From Baffinella frigidus (lineage: Eukaryota > Cryptophyceae > Cryptomonadales > Baffinellaceae), in NCBI GenBank assembly GCA_026770585.1, contig MU646316.1, positions 229,434 to 241,196 on the forward strand: 11,763 nt of DNA, in the 5' to 3' direction. Within the stretch, counting starts at the first letter, position 1, and the number at the start of each line of letters is the position of its first letter. The notes under the pieces are model-generated. The model did no database searches. It worked only from the letters and a program-made list of their open reading frames with translations, and had not been told where the DNA came from. This document shows positions 1 to 6,081 of the stretch, in pieces. The translations under genes and the position numbers were made by a program.

Positions 1-15
1 CGTATAGCTCATGGG

Positions 16-312
16 TTATTCACAAATCCCTTCGCAGTCCGCTGTGTGGCACGGCGGGGGAGGAGGATCGGTCGCACCCGCGTCAACAACACCATCGCCC
101 CCCTCATCCTCCTCCCCCACGTCCCAAGGCGCGTCAGGCCCCTCCTGGATCGGGAAGTCGAGCCCGACAGACTGCCCGTAACCCCCGGCATCCAGCCCTG
201 TGAGGGCGCCCGGTTCGATGCCGGGGAGGGCTGGGTCGCCGCGGTAGGCGCGCACCACATCCCTGCCACGCAGCAAAACACGTTGGGCATTTGAGTGTCC
301 GAGGCCAAACAA
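16..312 (-). CDS. Possible exon fragment, acidic and Gly/Pro-rich, unknown protein
   Basis: The minus strand is open from about 312 to a stop at 16-18, and positions 294 to 51 have coding character: strong G/C at third positions and a steady purine-first codon pattern. The translation passes through VLLRGRDVVRAYRGDP, a Gly/Pro/Leu stretch, and then an acidic part reading WDVGEEDEGGDGVVD before a run of prolines. I do not recognise the family. The last 11 or so codons lie inside the transposon-like arm at 24-49, so the natural end is probably lost or is a splice site. There is no ATG at the start of the open stretch, as expected for an internal exon or a broken gene. Two other frames are also open here, which is common in GC-rich DNA and lowers confidence. 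Confidence 0.35.
   Translation of the reverse strand: MFGLGHSNAQRVLLRGRDVVRAYRGDPALPGIEPGALTGLDAGGYGQSVGLDFPIQEGPDAPWDVGEEDEGGDGVVDAGATDPPPPPCHTADCEGICE
24..49. mobile_element. Terminal arm of a CCACAC-end TIR element (half copy)
   Basis: These 26 bases match the right arm of the complete element at 3480-3640 with one difference (CGCAG against CGTAG). They end in GCTGTGTGG, the conserved outer edge. The rest of the element would lie left of the window or is lost. The coding-like fragment to its right runs directly into this arm. Confidence 0.6.
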
Positions 313-391
313 TTAAACCGCCATTTATGCTATTTCAAGGGTGGATTTTGCGCAAACCACATCCCTGCCAGCAAAACACGTTGGTCATTTG
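254..391. repeat. Imperfect direct repeat, about 40 bp, two copies (254-293 and 356-391)
   Basis: Both copies read ACCACATCCCTGCCA, then a variable joint, then GCAAAACACGTTGG.CATTT. The second lacks four bases at the joint. Read on the minus strand, the first copy belongs to the coding-like fragment, so the second is a frameshifted duplicate of part of that exon. Motifs of the form TTGAGAAC follow repeatedly up to about 790. Confidence 0.6.
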
Positions 392-638
392 TTGAGAACG
401 GCGCGTGTAAGGGCGGACGGCCTGATTCCGGCGTCTGCCTAATGGCGGCGGTCCGTATCACCCTAAGTTGAGAACAAAGCGCGCCGGCCAGTTGTTGAGA
501 ACGTCGTGTGTATCCGTGCACCACACATGGTGGAACGCGCCCGGAGGTGAAGAGGTGTCCAGCAAAGTAAACGGTGTTTCAGTCTTGTCAAATGTTTCGT
601 TCTCGCTTCGTTGTCGTGACGCGTTGTTGAAAACCTGG

Positions 639-715
639 TGAGGGCCCGTGGGCCGGGCGTGGGCCGGGCGCATAACGCGATGTGAGGGCCCGTGGGCCGG
701 GCGCATAACGCGATG
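639..715. repeat. GC-rich tandem repeat, units of 44 and 33 bp
   Basis: The unit begins TGAGGGCCCGTGGGCCGGGCG and ends CATAACGCGATG. The first unit (639-682) carries an extra 11-bp internal copy of TGGGCCGGGCG; the second (683-715) has one. A degenerate third relative lies at about 995-1035, on the far side of the MITE at 807-950, so the MITE may have landed inside a longer array. Confidence 0.7.
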
Positions 716-806
716 TGCAAAGCACGTTGTGCGTGTGTTGAGAAAGTGCATATGTGAAGCACGCACGGAATGTATTCCTTGAGAACGAATGGTCTCTGCG
801 TTCTTA

Positions 807-950
807 TCTCAGAAAACGAGTTCTAAAACTCGTTTTCTTAAGTCAATTCCCCTACAAATTCGTCAACTTATTCTTTACTATCCGCATAAGTTGACAAATT
901 TGTAGAAGAATTGACTTAAGAAAACGAGTTTTAGAACTCGTTTTCTGAGA
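807..950. mobile_element. MITE, 144 bp, near-perfect long terminal inverted repeats, TTA target duplication
   Basis: Arms of about 64 bases (807-870 and 887-950) are reverse complements with about three differences, around a 16-base spacer. The element begins TCTCAGAAAACGAG. It is flanked on both sides by TTA (804-806 and 951-953), a three-base target duplication of the kind made by PIF/Harbinger transposases (TWA), so a Tourist-like MITE is the best reading. Each arm also contains its own hairpin: GAAAACGAGTT, four bases, then AACTCGTTTTC. No transposase is encoded. The high arm identity suggests a recent insertion or arm correction. Confidence 0.85.
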
Positions 951-1074
951 TTAGTTCACAACGTGTGGAGTACTTGTAAAACACGTGTGATAAAAACCTG
1001 GTGTGGGTGGGCCGGGTGCAGAATGCGATTTGCATGCACGCGAGGTGCTGCATACCCCTCGGTAGGGTACACGG

Positions 1075-1108
1075 CACGTCCCTCCCCGAAAATCCGGGGA
1101 GGGATGTG
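1075..1108. other. Strong hairpin, 14-bp stem with 6-base loop
   Basis: CACGTCCCTCCCCG pairs with CGGGGAGGGATGTG, with one G-T pair, around AAAATC. No poly-U run follows, so it is not a bacterial-type terminator. It sits 12 bases before a dispersed repeat starting CTTTTGGCGTGTTTC. Confidence 0.6.
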
Positions 1109-1120
1109 ACAAAGTGCTGA

Positions 1121-1158
1121 CTTTTGGCGTGTTTCTTCAAGAATCCAAAAATTAACTT
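1121..1158 (+). repeat. Dispersed repeat with core CTTTTGGCGTGTTTC (copy 1 of 3)
   Basis: The 15-base core recurs exactly on the minus strand at 6342-6356 and on the plus strand at 11312-11326. Similarity continues for about 20 bases after the core in each copy (an AAT-C-A block ending near TTAACT or TTGACT). It is probably one end of a further transposon group, but no matching second end was found in the window. Confidence 0.55.
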
Positions 1159-1239
1159 AAGCACGGTACCTCGTAGTGTTTTGAGCGGGGGGTGATGTGC
1201 TGCAACGGAAACGGCTGCACCAGTCTAGGCGGTTTACGC

Positions 1240-1267
1240 TTTGGAGTTTAGAGTTTAGGGTTTGGGG
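1240..1267 (+). repeat. Degenerate interstitial telomere repeat (four 7-mers)
   Basis: Four consecutive heptamers read TTTGGAG, TTTAGAG, TTTAGGG and TTTGGGG. They match the unit in the longer block at 10981-11132, in the same orientation. Confidence 0.75.
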
Positions 1268-1445
1268 TGTGGGAAGTGCACCGGTCGAGGTTAGCCGCTT
1301 CGTTCTCGTCCTCGTCGCTCATGGATGATAGCAGGTCGAGGTTGATGTTCCCGTCGACTTCCGTCAAGTTCCTGCCGGGGACAGCTTGGTTCACCGCACG
1401 GTGGACTACGAACCTTCCATCAAAAGTCAACTTACCTGAAGACAA
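1248..1445 (-). CDS. Possible exon fragment, acidic, unknown protein
   Basis: The minus strand is open for 65 codons. The part outside the neighbouring TIR element (about 1393 to 1278) looks like protein: it reads VNQAVPGRNLTEVDG, then NINLDLLSSMSDEDENEAAN. Codon thirds are rich in C and G. A plausible acceptor (CCCCGGCAG/G) precedes the NLTEVDG part and a plausible donor (ACCG/GTGCAC) follows LDR, so an internal exon of about 90 bases is possible. The first codons of the open stretch lie in the TIR element at 1394-1532 and the last in telomere-like sequence, so both edges look secondary. No family was recognised. The acidic Ser/Asp/Glu tract resembles tracts in the fragments near 51-294, 3.4 kb and 5.9 kb. 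Confidence 0.35.
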   Translation of the reverse strand: MSSGKLTFDGRFVVHRAVNQAVPGRNLTEVDGNINLDLLSSMSDEDENEAANLDRCTSHTPNPKL

Positions 1446-1532
1446 TTAACTTTAAGGATTTTTCCAACGCAAATTGGTCACGTAACACCCCGGAATCCGG
1501 GGTCAACGAACCCCTCGAAGCCCACCGTGTGG
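1394..1532. mobile_element. CCACAC-end TIR element, 139 bp (copy 1)
   Basis: The ends are CCGCACGGTGG and CCACCGTGTGG. It aligns along its length with 8535-8672 (138 bp) in the same orientation, sharing for example GGACTAC, CATCAAAAGTCAACTTACC, TTGGTCAC and CCCACCGTGTGG. The right end read inward (CCACACGGTGGGCTTCGAGGGG) also matches the ends of the element at 3480-3640, so the three form one superfamily. No clear target duplication is visible. Confidence 0.75.
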
Positions 1533-1534
1533 AG

Positions 1535-1570
1535 TACGAAAACCGCTCTACATACGAACACCGCTCTACC
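1535..1570 (+). repeat. Tandem 18-bp repeat, two units
   Basis: TACGAAAACCGCTCTACA is followed directly by TACGAACACCGCTCTACC, with two differences. It joins the right end of one TIR element to the left end of the next. Confidence 0.75.
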
Positions 1571-1788
1571 CAGGCGTGTCTTTTCACAGTTCAGGCTTCA
1601 GAGTCAATGCTGAAAGCCAACGTTGAATAAGCACTTATTGGACGTGACTCGGTACAAAACTCATAATAGATGGCTTCACGACCCATTTAAAACAAAGATG
1701 GTAATGTTTTTACCAGCGGCACGTACAAATCATTCCTCCTTTAACGTTGGCTTCCGGCATTAAGAGCTTCCCAAAAGCCACGCCTGGG
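1569..1788. mobile_element. Inverted-repeat element, about 220 bp
   Basis: The outer ends CCCAGGCGTG (1569-1578) and CACGCCTGGG (1779-1788) are exact reverse complements. Further in, AAGCCAACGTT (1614-1624) and AACGTTGGCTT (1743-1753) are also complementary, with partial pairing between. The centre is AT-rich and non-coding. No second copy was found here. Confidence 0.6.
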
Positions 1789-1841
1789 ACAGGCCGAAGC
1801 TTTCGTAGGAAATGAAGGGAATCGAGACTAATCCGGGGAAA

Positions 1842-1968
1842 GGTTTAATTTAAAATAACATGAATCCCTATTTGTTCATAGGAGTTGGCCGCAGCTTGAT
1901 TAGGGCCCCAAGTGAATTTAATTAGGGCCAGATTCCGGTTTGAAAGTCCGTTTTATTTTAAATTTAAC
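1842..1968. mobile_element. Inverted-repeat element, about 127 bp, AT-rich ends
   Basis: GTTTAATTTAAAATAA at the left pairs with TTATTTTAAATTTAAC at the right with one mismatch. Between them ATTAGGGCC occurs twice. No coding content and no clear target duplication. Confidence 0.5.
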
Positions 1969-2020
1969 ATGTTCTCGGATGAAGACGAGATGGACGGATG
2001 ATGTTCAAATCTCAGGGCGC

Positions 2021-2135
2021 CGTGCGCAGTACGCACGACCCGGGAGGTATGAAAGTAAAGACCAAGGCAAGTACAGACCACACAACTCGGGAGGCATGGA
2101 AGCAAGCAGGGACCAAACGGCACGGTTCTAGAACG
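2021..2135 (+). repeat. Imperfect 47-bp tandem duplication and small palindrome
   Basis: CGGGAGGTATGAAAG (2041-2055) recurs as CGGGAGGCATGGAAG (2088-2102), each followed by a related GACCAA segment. Just before it, CGTGCG-CAGTA-CGCACG (2021-2037) is a perfect six-base-pair hairpin. No gene is supported here. Confidence 0.4.
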
Positions 2136-2216
2136 TCTCTCCCTCGCTCTCCCCCACCCTCTCACTCTTTCACCCTCCCACCCCCCCACCCCCCCCACCC
2201 TCCCACCCTCCCTCGC
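2136..2216 (+). repeat. Polypyrimidine tract (CCCTCCCACCC type)
   Basis: About 80 bases on the plus strand are almost all C and T with runs of C broken by A. This is low-complexity, possibly triplex- or i-motif-forming DNA, and any reading frame through it is an artefact. Confidence 0.8.
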
Positions 2217-2295
2217 AAGATATACAGGTGGGATGGGGGTCGGGGTACATTTCGTCTAAGACTCTCCCTCATGGCTGCCGCCTCTTAAGCCGGCA

Positions 2296-2391
2296 TGTTG
2301 ATTCAAATCAAAATCCGCATTTTAATTTCGATGATTCAAATGAAAACGGTGTTGATTTAAATGGCAATCCGCATTTTCATTTGAATCAACA
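2296..2391. mobile_element. Short inverted-repeat element, 96 bp
   Basis: TGTTGATTCAAAT (2296-2308) and ATTTGAATCAACA (2379-2391) are perfect reverse complements. The interior holds two further relatives of the arm (GATTCAAATGAAAA and GTTGATTTAAATGG) and two copies of TCCGCATTTT, so it is partly an internal repeat. Non-coding. Confidence 0.55.
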
Positions 2392-2410
2392 CCACACGAC
2401 AGACACACAG

Positions 2411-2580
2411 AAATATGGGGTGGGGGTAGGGGTCGGTGGGGTGGGGGTAGGGGTCAGAAATGGGGGGTGGGGGTAGGGGTCGGGGAACATTTCGTCGGGG
2501 TGTATTTTCACAAGACAGACATAAATTTGGGGTGGGGGTGGGGGTGGGGGTGGGGGTTTAGGGTTCAGGTGGGGGTGGGG
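2411..2580 (+). repeat. G-rich repeats (GGGGTGGGGGTAGGGGTC and GGGGGT units)
   Basis: A block at 2416-2484 repeats GGGGTGGGGGTAGGGGTC about three times; a second at 2529-2580 repeats GGGGGT and includes one TTTAGGG. Many runs of four or more G lie close together, so G-quadruplex formation on the plus strand is likely in principle. Confidence 0.75.
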
Positions 2581-2735
2581 TACATTTCGTCTATTTTGTG
2601 GGTGGGGGGGGTACATTTCGTCTATGGTGGTGGGGGGGTGGTACATTTCGTGTATGGTGTGTGTGTGGGGGGGTACATTTCGTGTATGGTGGTGTGTGGG
2701 GGGGTACATTTCGTCGATGAGGTCGTCTTGTCCCG
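2581..2735 (+). repeat. Minisatellite, about 31-bp unit, five units
   Basis: TACATTTCGT occurs at 2581, 2612, 2642, 2674 and 2705 (spacing 31, 30, 32, 31), each followed by a TATGGTGG or related linker and a G run. Earlier outliers lie at 2246 and 2486. On the minus strand the core reads ACGAAATGTA, giving DEMYP in one frame, continuous with the exon-like fragment just beyond 2717. Confidence 0.85.
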
Positions 2736-2767
2736 CAAGAAGCTCCAGCATCTGCTCCGGGCGCCAC
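2694..2767 (-). CDS. Possible exon fragment feeding into the minisatellite
   Basis: On the minus strand, 2767 down to about 2694 reads RPEQMLELLAGQDDLIDEMYPP-like sequence (written here as RPEQMLELLAG then QDDLIDEMYP), with C/G third positions and an amphipathic helix pattern unlike the surrounding simple repeats. The frame then continues through the 31-bp minisatellite, whose units repeat the coding of (I/P)DEMYP in shifting frames. The minisatellite may therefore have grown from the end of this exon. The upstream side runs into a stop in the 2.77-kb region next to the GA tract. The fragment is only about 25 codons and has no family assignment. Confidence 0.25.
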
Positions 2768-2800
2768 GGTCACGATAGGTGAGAGTCCCAAAAGAGAGTT

Positions 2801-2859
2801 GGGGAGAGAGAGAGTGAGAGAGTGGGAGAGAGATAGAGGGAGAGAGAGATGGAGCGGGA

Positions 2860-2913
<54 letters not shown>

Positions 2914-3058
2914 CAGAGACAGAGACAGAGACAGGGAGAGAGAGAAAGAGACAGGGAGAGAGAGAGAGAGACAGGCAGACAGACAGACAGAAAGACAGAG
3001 ACAGGGAGAGAGAGAGACAGAGACAGAGACAGAGACAGAGAGCAAGAGTGAGAGAGAC
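2801..3058 (+). repeat. GA / GACA microsatellite, about 260 bp
   Basis: The plus strand is almost purely purine: (GA)n with embedded (GACA)n and (GACAGA)n. The long Ser-Leu frames on the minus strand and Arg-Glu frames on the plus strand are products of the repeat and are not genes. Confidence 0.95.
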
Positions 3059-3340
3059 CGTAAGTACCTGGGAAATACGCTACTTTACATGGCAGGTACA
3101 GACGTGCAGGCTTCAAGTGGGTGTCCCCGCAGGAAACCTCGAGAGACAACCAAGTGTAGCTAATGCTCCGCCCGTCAGGAAATGAACCTCATACGAAAAC
3201 GGTTGTGATTCAGAACCTTTGTGCAGTGAAATTTACTACACATCACGATCCTTATTAGAAATATTAAAGCATTCTTGATGTAATTTTCATTGATTTCCAA
3301 GGTTTTAAATTGAAACCGTTCTCACATGAAATCTGAGTCG
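3059..3340. other. Unassigned single-copy stretch
   Basis: No gene or repeat is supported. It contains one TTTACTACAC motif (3231-3240), which recurs near 6.8, 9.3 and 11.4 kb, followed here by ATCACGATC. A weak seven-base inverted repeat (AACGGTT near 3200 and AACCGTT near 3315) brackets an AT-rich segment. Confidence 0.3.
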
Positions 3341-3480
3341 TCATCCGATCCAGGTGGGATCCATCTGGGCTTGATCGCTCTGCGGCCCACTCGAGGCATA
3401 GGGGCCGTTAGGATAGCCCTCGCCGCCAGGGCCGGTAGGATACTGTATGAATAAACCCATCGTTCTCCTCCTCGTCCGCC
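3341..3480 (-). CDS. Possible terminal exon or small ORF, Gly/Pro/Tyr-rich
   Basis: Two overlapping minus-strand frames look non-random. One starts with ATG at 3460 and ends with TGA at 3341-3343 (39 codons); it reads MGLFIQYPTGPGGEG, then YPNGPYASSGPQSDQ. The other comes out of the TIR element at 3480 and reads VWADEEENDGFIHTVSY before a stop near 3405. I cannot tell which, if either, is translated. Neither resembles a family I recognise. The acidic ADEEENDG segment next to the CCACAC-end element repeats the pattern seen at 51-294 and 1278-1393. Confidence 0.22.
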
Positions 3481-3640
3481 CACACAGCGGACTCCGAAGG
3501 GATTTCGAATAACCCCTAAGCGATAAGACCTAGAACCCTACGGTAGGCAATCCGTAGGGACATAGGGGGGTTCCGACGGATAAGGTCATGGATGGGTGGC
3601 CCGAAATGCGCCAAAAATCCCTTCGTAGTCCGCTGTGTGG
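3480..3640. mobile_element. CCACAC-end TIR element, 161 bp
   Basis: The left arm (3480-3505, CCACACAGCGGACTCCGAAG...) and right arm (3615-3640, ...GTAGTCCGCTGTGTGG) pair over 26 bases with one mismatch. Inside is a perfect hairpin CCCTACGG-TAGGCAAT-CCGTAGGG (3536-3559). The right arm matches the half copy at 24-49, and the end consensus matches the elements at 1394-1532 and 8535-8672. Non-coding. Confidence 0.85.
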
Positions 3641-3754
3641 ACCTCGACACGATACCTCCACCCCTCTCATCGTCAACCACTCGAGGCTGGCCCTAGCCTT
3701 TTCTTAATTGTTGGTTTGACGGTCGCGTCCAGGATTTGTACGGGGTTGGTCACG

Positions 3755-3949
3755 CCACCCTGGAGGGGACTTGCGGCCATTCCCGAATAACCCGTTATCG
3801 CAAAAGTTGACAGGATGTGTACCACTAAAATACTTATTAGACCTTTTTGTACCAGATCCATTCATCACGGTGCTACCGCCGGAAGGTAGCATCTCAAGGG
3901 GTGTTGACTTAAGAATGCTCAAAATACCCTAATGTGCCCTCCAGGGTGG
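3755..3949. mobile_element. Inverted-repeat element, 195 bp
   Basis: CCACCCTGGAGGG (3755-3767) and CCCTCCAGGGTGG (3937-3949) are perfect reverse complements. The interior contains TTGACTTAAG near the right end, a motif also seen near 910, 1152 and 4984. No second copy in this window. Confidence 0.6.
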
Positions 3950-4018
3950 TTGCTCTATGGAATTCCGCAGAGTAACGTGACCCTTTCTCGAGCCTCGAGT
4001 GGGTGCAGGACAGGGACC

Positions 4019-4490
4019 AAAGAGGTTCTTTGCTCCCAAGTCAAGGCGCGTGATTGCCAGAAGGGGGGGGAGGCAGGCTCGCACCGCCCTATCGCACATC
4101 TGAGCTTGATCCCTCTCTGGCGCAGACCAGACACCAGACACCAAAGAGTTTTTTCACTCGCAGGTCAAGTCGAGTGTATGCTAGGAAGACGTCGCTCACG
4201 TTAATAGAGCAACGTCCTGAAACCCGGGAAGTTAGGCCAACGGTATTGCCTACGGTAGGCCGTAGGGCCCCTCGAGCATAATCTTTCTAGGACTCCCCCC
4301 TAGGACTCTACGGCCTACCGTAGGCAATACCGTAGGCCTAACTACCCGGTTTTCAGGACGTTAGCCTATGAACTTGGATGATAAGAGGGAGGAGAGGCAG
4401 GCTCGCACCGACGGGTTTCTTCGCTCCCAGGTCAAGTCGAGTGAATGCTGGGAACAAGGCGCTCACGTGGATGATAAGAGGGAGCAGAGG
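4019..4490 (+). repeat. Diverged direct-repeat array, about 93-124 bp period, split by a MITE
   Basis: Three units carry CAAGTCAAGGCGCGTG (4037), CAGGTCAAGTCGAGTG (4161) and CAGGTCAAGTCGAGTG (4428), with neighbouring blocks such as AGGCAGGCTCGCACCG and GGATGATAAGAGGGAG also repeated. Units two and three are separated by 267 bases, of which 174 are the palindromic element at 4201-4374. Removing it gives a 93-base period. Minus-strand frames repeat RLDLGAKK, but this follows from the DNA repeat. Confidence 0.7.
4201..4374 (+). mobile_element. Palindromic MITE, copy C, with empty-site evidence
   Basis: Nearly the whole element folds on itself: TTAATAG...AACGTCCTG at the left, CAGGACGTTAGCCTATGAA at the right, with long inner arms containing GTAGGC and CCGTAGG blocks. 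The flanking array supplies the uninterrupted version: CTCACG-TGGATGATAAGAGGGA at 4464-4485, against CTCACG-[element]-TGGATGATAAGAGGGA here. The inserted length is therefore 174 bp, with a one-base ambiguity at T. Copies A (9010-9177) and B (9801-9984, opposite orientation) share both ends. Confidence 0.85.
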
Positions 4491-4512
4491 CGTGCTATCT
4501 TGCGCCTTTTCA

Positions 4513-4640
4513 TGTGGAAAGATTCTGGTATGTTGGACAGATTCTGGTATGTTCATGTGGACAGATTCTGGTATGTTAGACAGATTCTGGTATGTTCATG
4601 TGGACAGATTCTGGTATGTTTTCATATGTTTTCATGTGGC
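4513..4640 (+). repeat. Minisatellite with 43-bp higher-order unit
   Basis: GATTCTGGTATGTT occurs at 4521, 4540, 4564, 4583 and 4607. The spacing alternates 19, 24, 19, 24, so the true unit is 43 bp, made of a short version and a version carrying CATGTGG. The tract decays into TTTTCATATGTTTTCATGTGG. Confidence 0.9.
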
Positions 4641-4650
4641 TCGCACCGAT

Positions 4651-4672
4651 CCGGGCGCGATCGCGCGCCCGG
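4651..4672. other. GC-only palindrome
   Basis: CCGGGCGCG-ATCG-CGCGCCCGG is a nine-base-pair all-GC stem with a four-base loop, lying between the 43-bp and 36-bp minisatellites. A related GATCGCGCGC string occurs at about 4877. Confidence 0.55.
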
Positions 4673-4697
4673 GCGGACCACCTGGTCTCACCCCTAC

Positions 4698-4866
4698 CTC
4701 TCTCTCTCTCTCAGTCTATCTGTTCTCACAAATTAGCTTTCTCTCTCAGTCTATCTATTCTCGCCAATTAACTCTCTCTTTTTCAGGCTATGTGTTCTCA
4801 CCAATTCGCTCTCTCTCTTAGTCTATGTGTGCTCACCAGTTAGCTCTCTCTCTATCAGTCTATTTG
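4698..4866 (+). repeat. CT-rich minisatellite, about 36-bp unit, five units
   Basis: TCAGTCTAT or a one-base variant occurs at 4711, 4746, 4783, 4818 and 4855 (spacing 35, 37, 35, 37). Each is preceded by a CTCTCTCT run and followed by GTTCTCACCAATTAG-like sequence. Confidence 0.88.
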
Positions 4867-4927
4867 TTGCCGCCCGATCGCGCGCAGAGGTCACGGCCGT
4901 GTCAAATTAGGAAGATTCGGGCAACCC

Positions 4928-5055
4928 GCCACGCCAGAGGGCTCGAGGAAAACTGACGCCTTTTCCACGCCAGATCTAGCGTTGTTGACTTAAGCATGCG
5001 GGGGATTTCCCCTGAAAGATGTCAAATGTTGACGTGTCGAGCCCTCTGGCGTGGC
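4928..5055. mobile_element. CCACGCCAGAG-end element, 128 bp
   Basis: GCCACGCCAGAGGGCTCGA (4928-4946) and its exact reverse complement (5037-5055) form 19-bp perfect terminal inverted repeats. The outer 11 bases are shared with the cluster at 5.9-7.1 kb. The interior holds a partial second end (CCACGCCAGA at 4965) and TTGACTTAAG. The same sequence (TCGCxCGCAGxGGTCACGGCCGTG) lies on both sides, at about 4877-4900 and 5087-5104, so it sits inside a direct repeat. Confidence 0.75.
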
Positions 5056-5149
5056 AAGTGAGGCAGGTTCGCACCGCCCGGTCGCACGCAGCGGTCACGG
5101 CCGTGGCGTTGGATACATCCACCTCTTCGAGCGCAGCTGCAAACCTGCG

Positions 5150-5208
5150 CACACGTGACCAGATCAGGGGCACGTGACCAGATCAGAGGCACTTGACCAG
5201 ATCTGCAG
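5150..5208 (+). repeat. Tandem 19-bp repeat, three units
   Basis: CAC(G/T)TGACCAGATC recurs at 5152, 5171 and 5190 with an exact 19-base period. Two units contain CACGTG, which here is a consequence of repetition. Confidence 0.85.
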
Positions 5209-5244
5209 ACCTGCGAGCACGTGCTGGCGGTAAGCAGGCGAAAC

Positions 5245-5262
5245 GCTCCCAGGGTGCGGCGT

Positions 5263-5327
<65 letters not shown>

Positions 5328-5344
5328 ACTGGGCAGGGGTGCTG
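5245..5344 (+). repeat. GA microsatellite (about 30 units) inserted in a diverged repeat unit
   Basis: (GA)n runs from 5266 to 5326. The flanks, CGCTCCCAGGGTGCGGCGT before it and CACTGGGCAGGGGTGCTG after it, match CGCTCCCAGGCTGCGGCGT and CCTGGGCAGGAGGGGCGCTG at 5677-5722, where only GCGGTGAG lies between. The microsatellite therefore expanded within one unit of the 5.2-5.7 kb repeat. Confidence 0.85.
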
Positions 5345-5504
5345 CAAACCAGCGAGCACAGTTTTCAAAACGTGGCGCCAGGCCAAACACCCCGTGAGTA
5401 AGTAGGCGCGAGCTGGCAGGATTATTTGCATCCCAGAGCTGGTTTCAAGGCACGGCAGCTCTTTTCATGCCGGCGTTTCTGTGTGTCAAATAAAACGCTC
5501 ACGG

Positions 5505-5680
5505 ACCAGCCCGCGCCCTCGCCTCACCAAACCTCCAAGCACGCTGAGAAAGCGGCGCTCGGGGGGGTGGGGGTGGCGCTCCACTGCTGTGAGGTTGGGG
5601 AAACCAACGCCCCCAGGGTGTCAAAAGAAGCGCTGCTGAACCAGCTCTCGCCCTCGCCTCTGCAAACCTCCAAGCACGCT
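5505..5680 (+). repeat. Imperfect tandem duplication, 135-bp period
   Basis: ACCAGC..CGCCCTCGCCTC..CAAACCTCCAAGCACGCT occurs at 5505-5545 and 5640-5680. The period is a multiple of three, and minus-strand reading gives two similar peptides, ACLEVCRGEGESWFSSASF in one and ACLEVW-stop-GEGAGWSVSVLF in the other. It may be a duplicated exon with one copy broken by a stop. The plus-strand open frame across it lacks an ATG and is explained by the duplication. Confidence 0.6.
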
Positions 5681-5798
5681 CCCAGGCTGCGGCGTGCGGT
5701 GAGCCCTGGGCAGGAGGGGCGCTGTGGGCGTTGCATCAGCGGGGGGAGAGAGAGAGCGCGCGGAATATCGCGAGAGGCGGTGCGCCAAATGTCAATCT

Positions 5799-5939
5799 TT
5801 AAAACGGGCGGCGTTCCGACGTGCTGAGTAGACAAGGTTGCTTTTGCGCGCACCGTCGCTCGGCGTCGTCGCCAAGCTCATCCTCGCCTGAAAGATTCTC
5901 GTCGGTAGGCATCTCGGGCGCCACTTGGCTCTTCCCAGC
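5799..5939 (-). CDS. Possible exon, strongly acidic, with duplicated first part
   Basis: The minus strand from 5939 to a TAA at 5799-5801 (47 codons) reads AGKSQVAPEMPTDENL, then SGEDELGDDAERR, with clear coding-like codon thirds in the first 30 codons. A good acceptor, CCTGCAG/GC, lies immediately upstream, and the sequence before it is the end of a CCACGCCAGAG element (5949). A possible donor (CGACG/GTGCGC) follows DDAER, so the true exon may be about 90 bases. The first 44 bases recur at 6374-6417 with two differences, one silent (CAA/CAG) and one giving Asn/Asp. I do not recognise the family. The frame can also be read further upstream through the element end (EIHTLAWNLQ). Confidence 0.35.
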   Translation of the reverse strand, partial: AGKSQVAPEMPTDENLSGEDELGDDAERRCAQKQPCLLSTSERRPF

Positions 5940-5948
5940 CTGCAGGTT

Positions 5949-6047
5949 CCACGCCAGAGTGTGAATTTCCAGTCAACAAGCGTCAACAAGTCAACAAGCG
6001 CCTCCTGAGGCGCTTTACAAAAAAATGACCCCCTCTCAAACAATTCA
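5949..6047 (-). mobile_element. CCACGCCAGAG-end element, deleted copy (E3)
   Basis: It begins CCACGCCAGAGTGTGAATTT at 5949. Its body (GTCAACAAGCGCCTCCTGAGGCGCTTTA...ATGACCCCCTCT) is the reverse complement of 6965-7015 in copy E2. The second terminus is missing and the edge at about 6047 is approximate. The central hairpin AAGCGCCTC/GAGGCGCTT is intact. Confidence 0.6.
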
Positions 6048-6081
6048 GGGCTCTTGGCTCTTCCCCGCCTGCAGAGAAATT

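Noticed and set aside
192-234. tRNA-like T-arm (CCCGG-TTCGATG-CCGGG) with complementary CCAGCCCT/AGGGCTGG
   Set aside because: Only 27 bases lie between the outer strands, so there is no room for D and anticodon arms. It is a simple hairpin inside a coding-like segment.
1075-1108. Rho-independent terminator
   Set aside because: No T run follows the stem and the window is eukaryotic.
2386-3185. Several open frames of 90-175 codons on both strands
   Set aside because: Their products are Ser-Leu, Arg-Glu, Pro-His-Thr or Gly-Val repeats dictated by the GA, GACA and G-rich DNA. No unique protein sequence apart from the short LELLAGQDDL part near 2.75 kb.
3704-3922. Minus-strand frame with fairly natural composition (SGGSTVMNGSGTK and on)
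   Set aside because: It overlaps most of the 195-bp inverted-repeat element and has no splice or start support. Kept only as a possibility.
5022-5431. Minus-strand frames of 82-122 codons
   Set aside because: Their central part is a Ser-Leu run from the (GA)n microsatellite; the flanks belong to a diverged DNA repeat.
5426-5827. Plus-strand frame of 133 codons
   Set aside because: Begins with TTG, and its openness follows from a 135-bp duplication whose period is a multiple of three. The minus strand reads more like protein.
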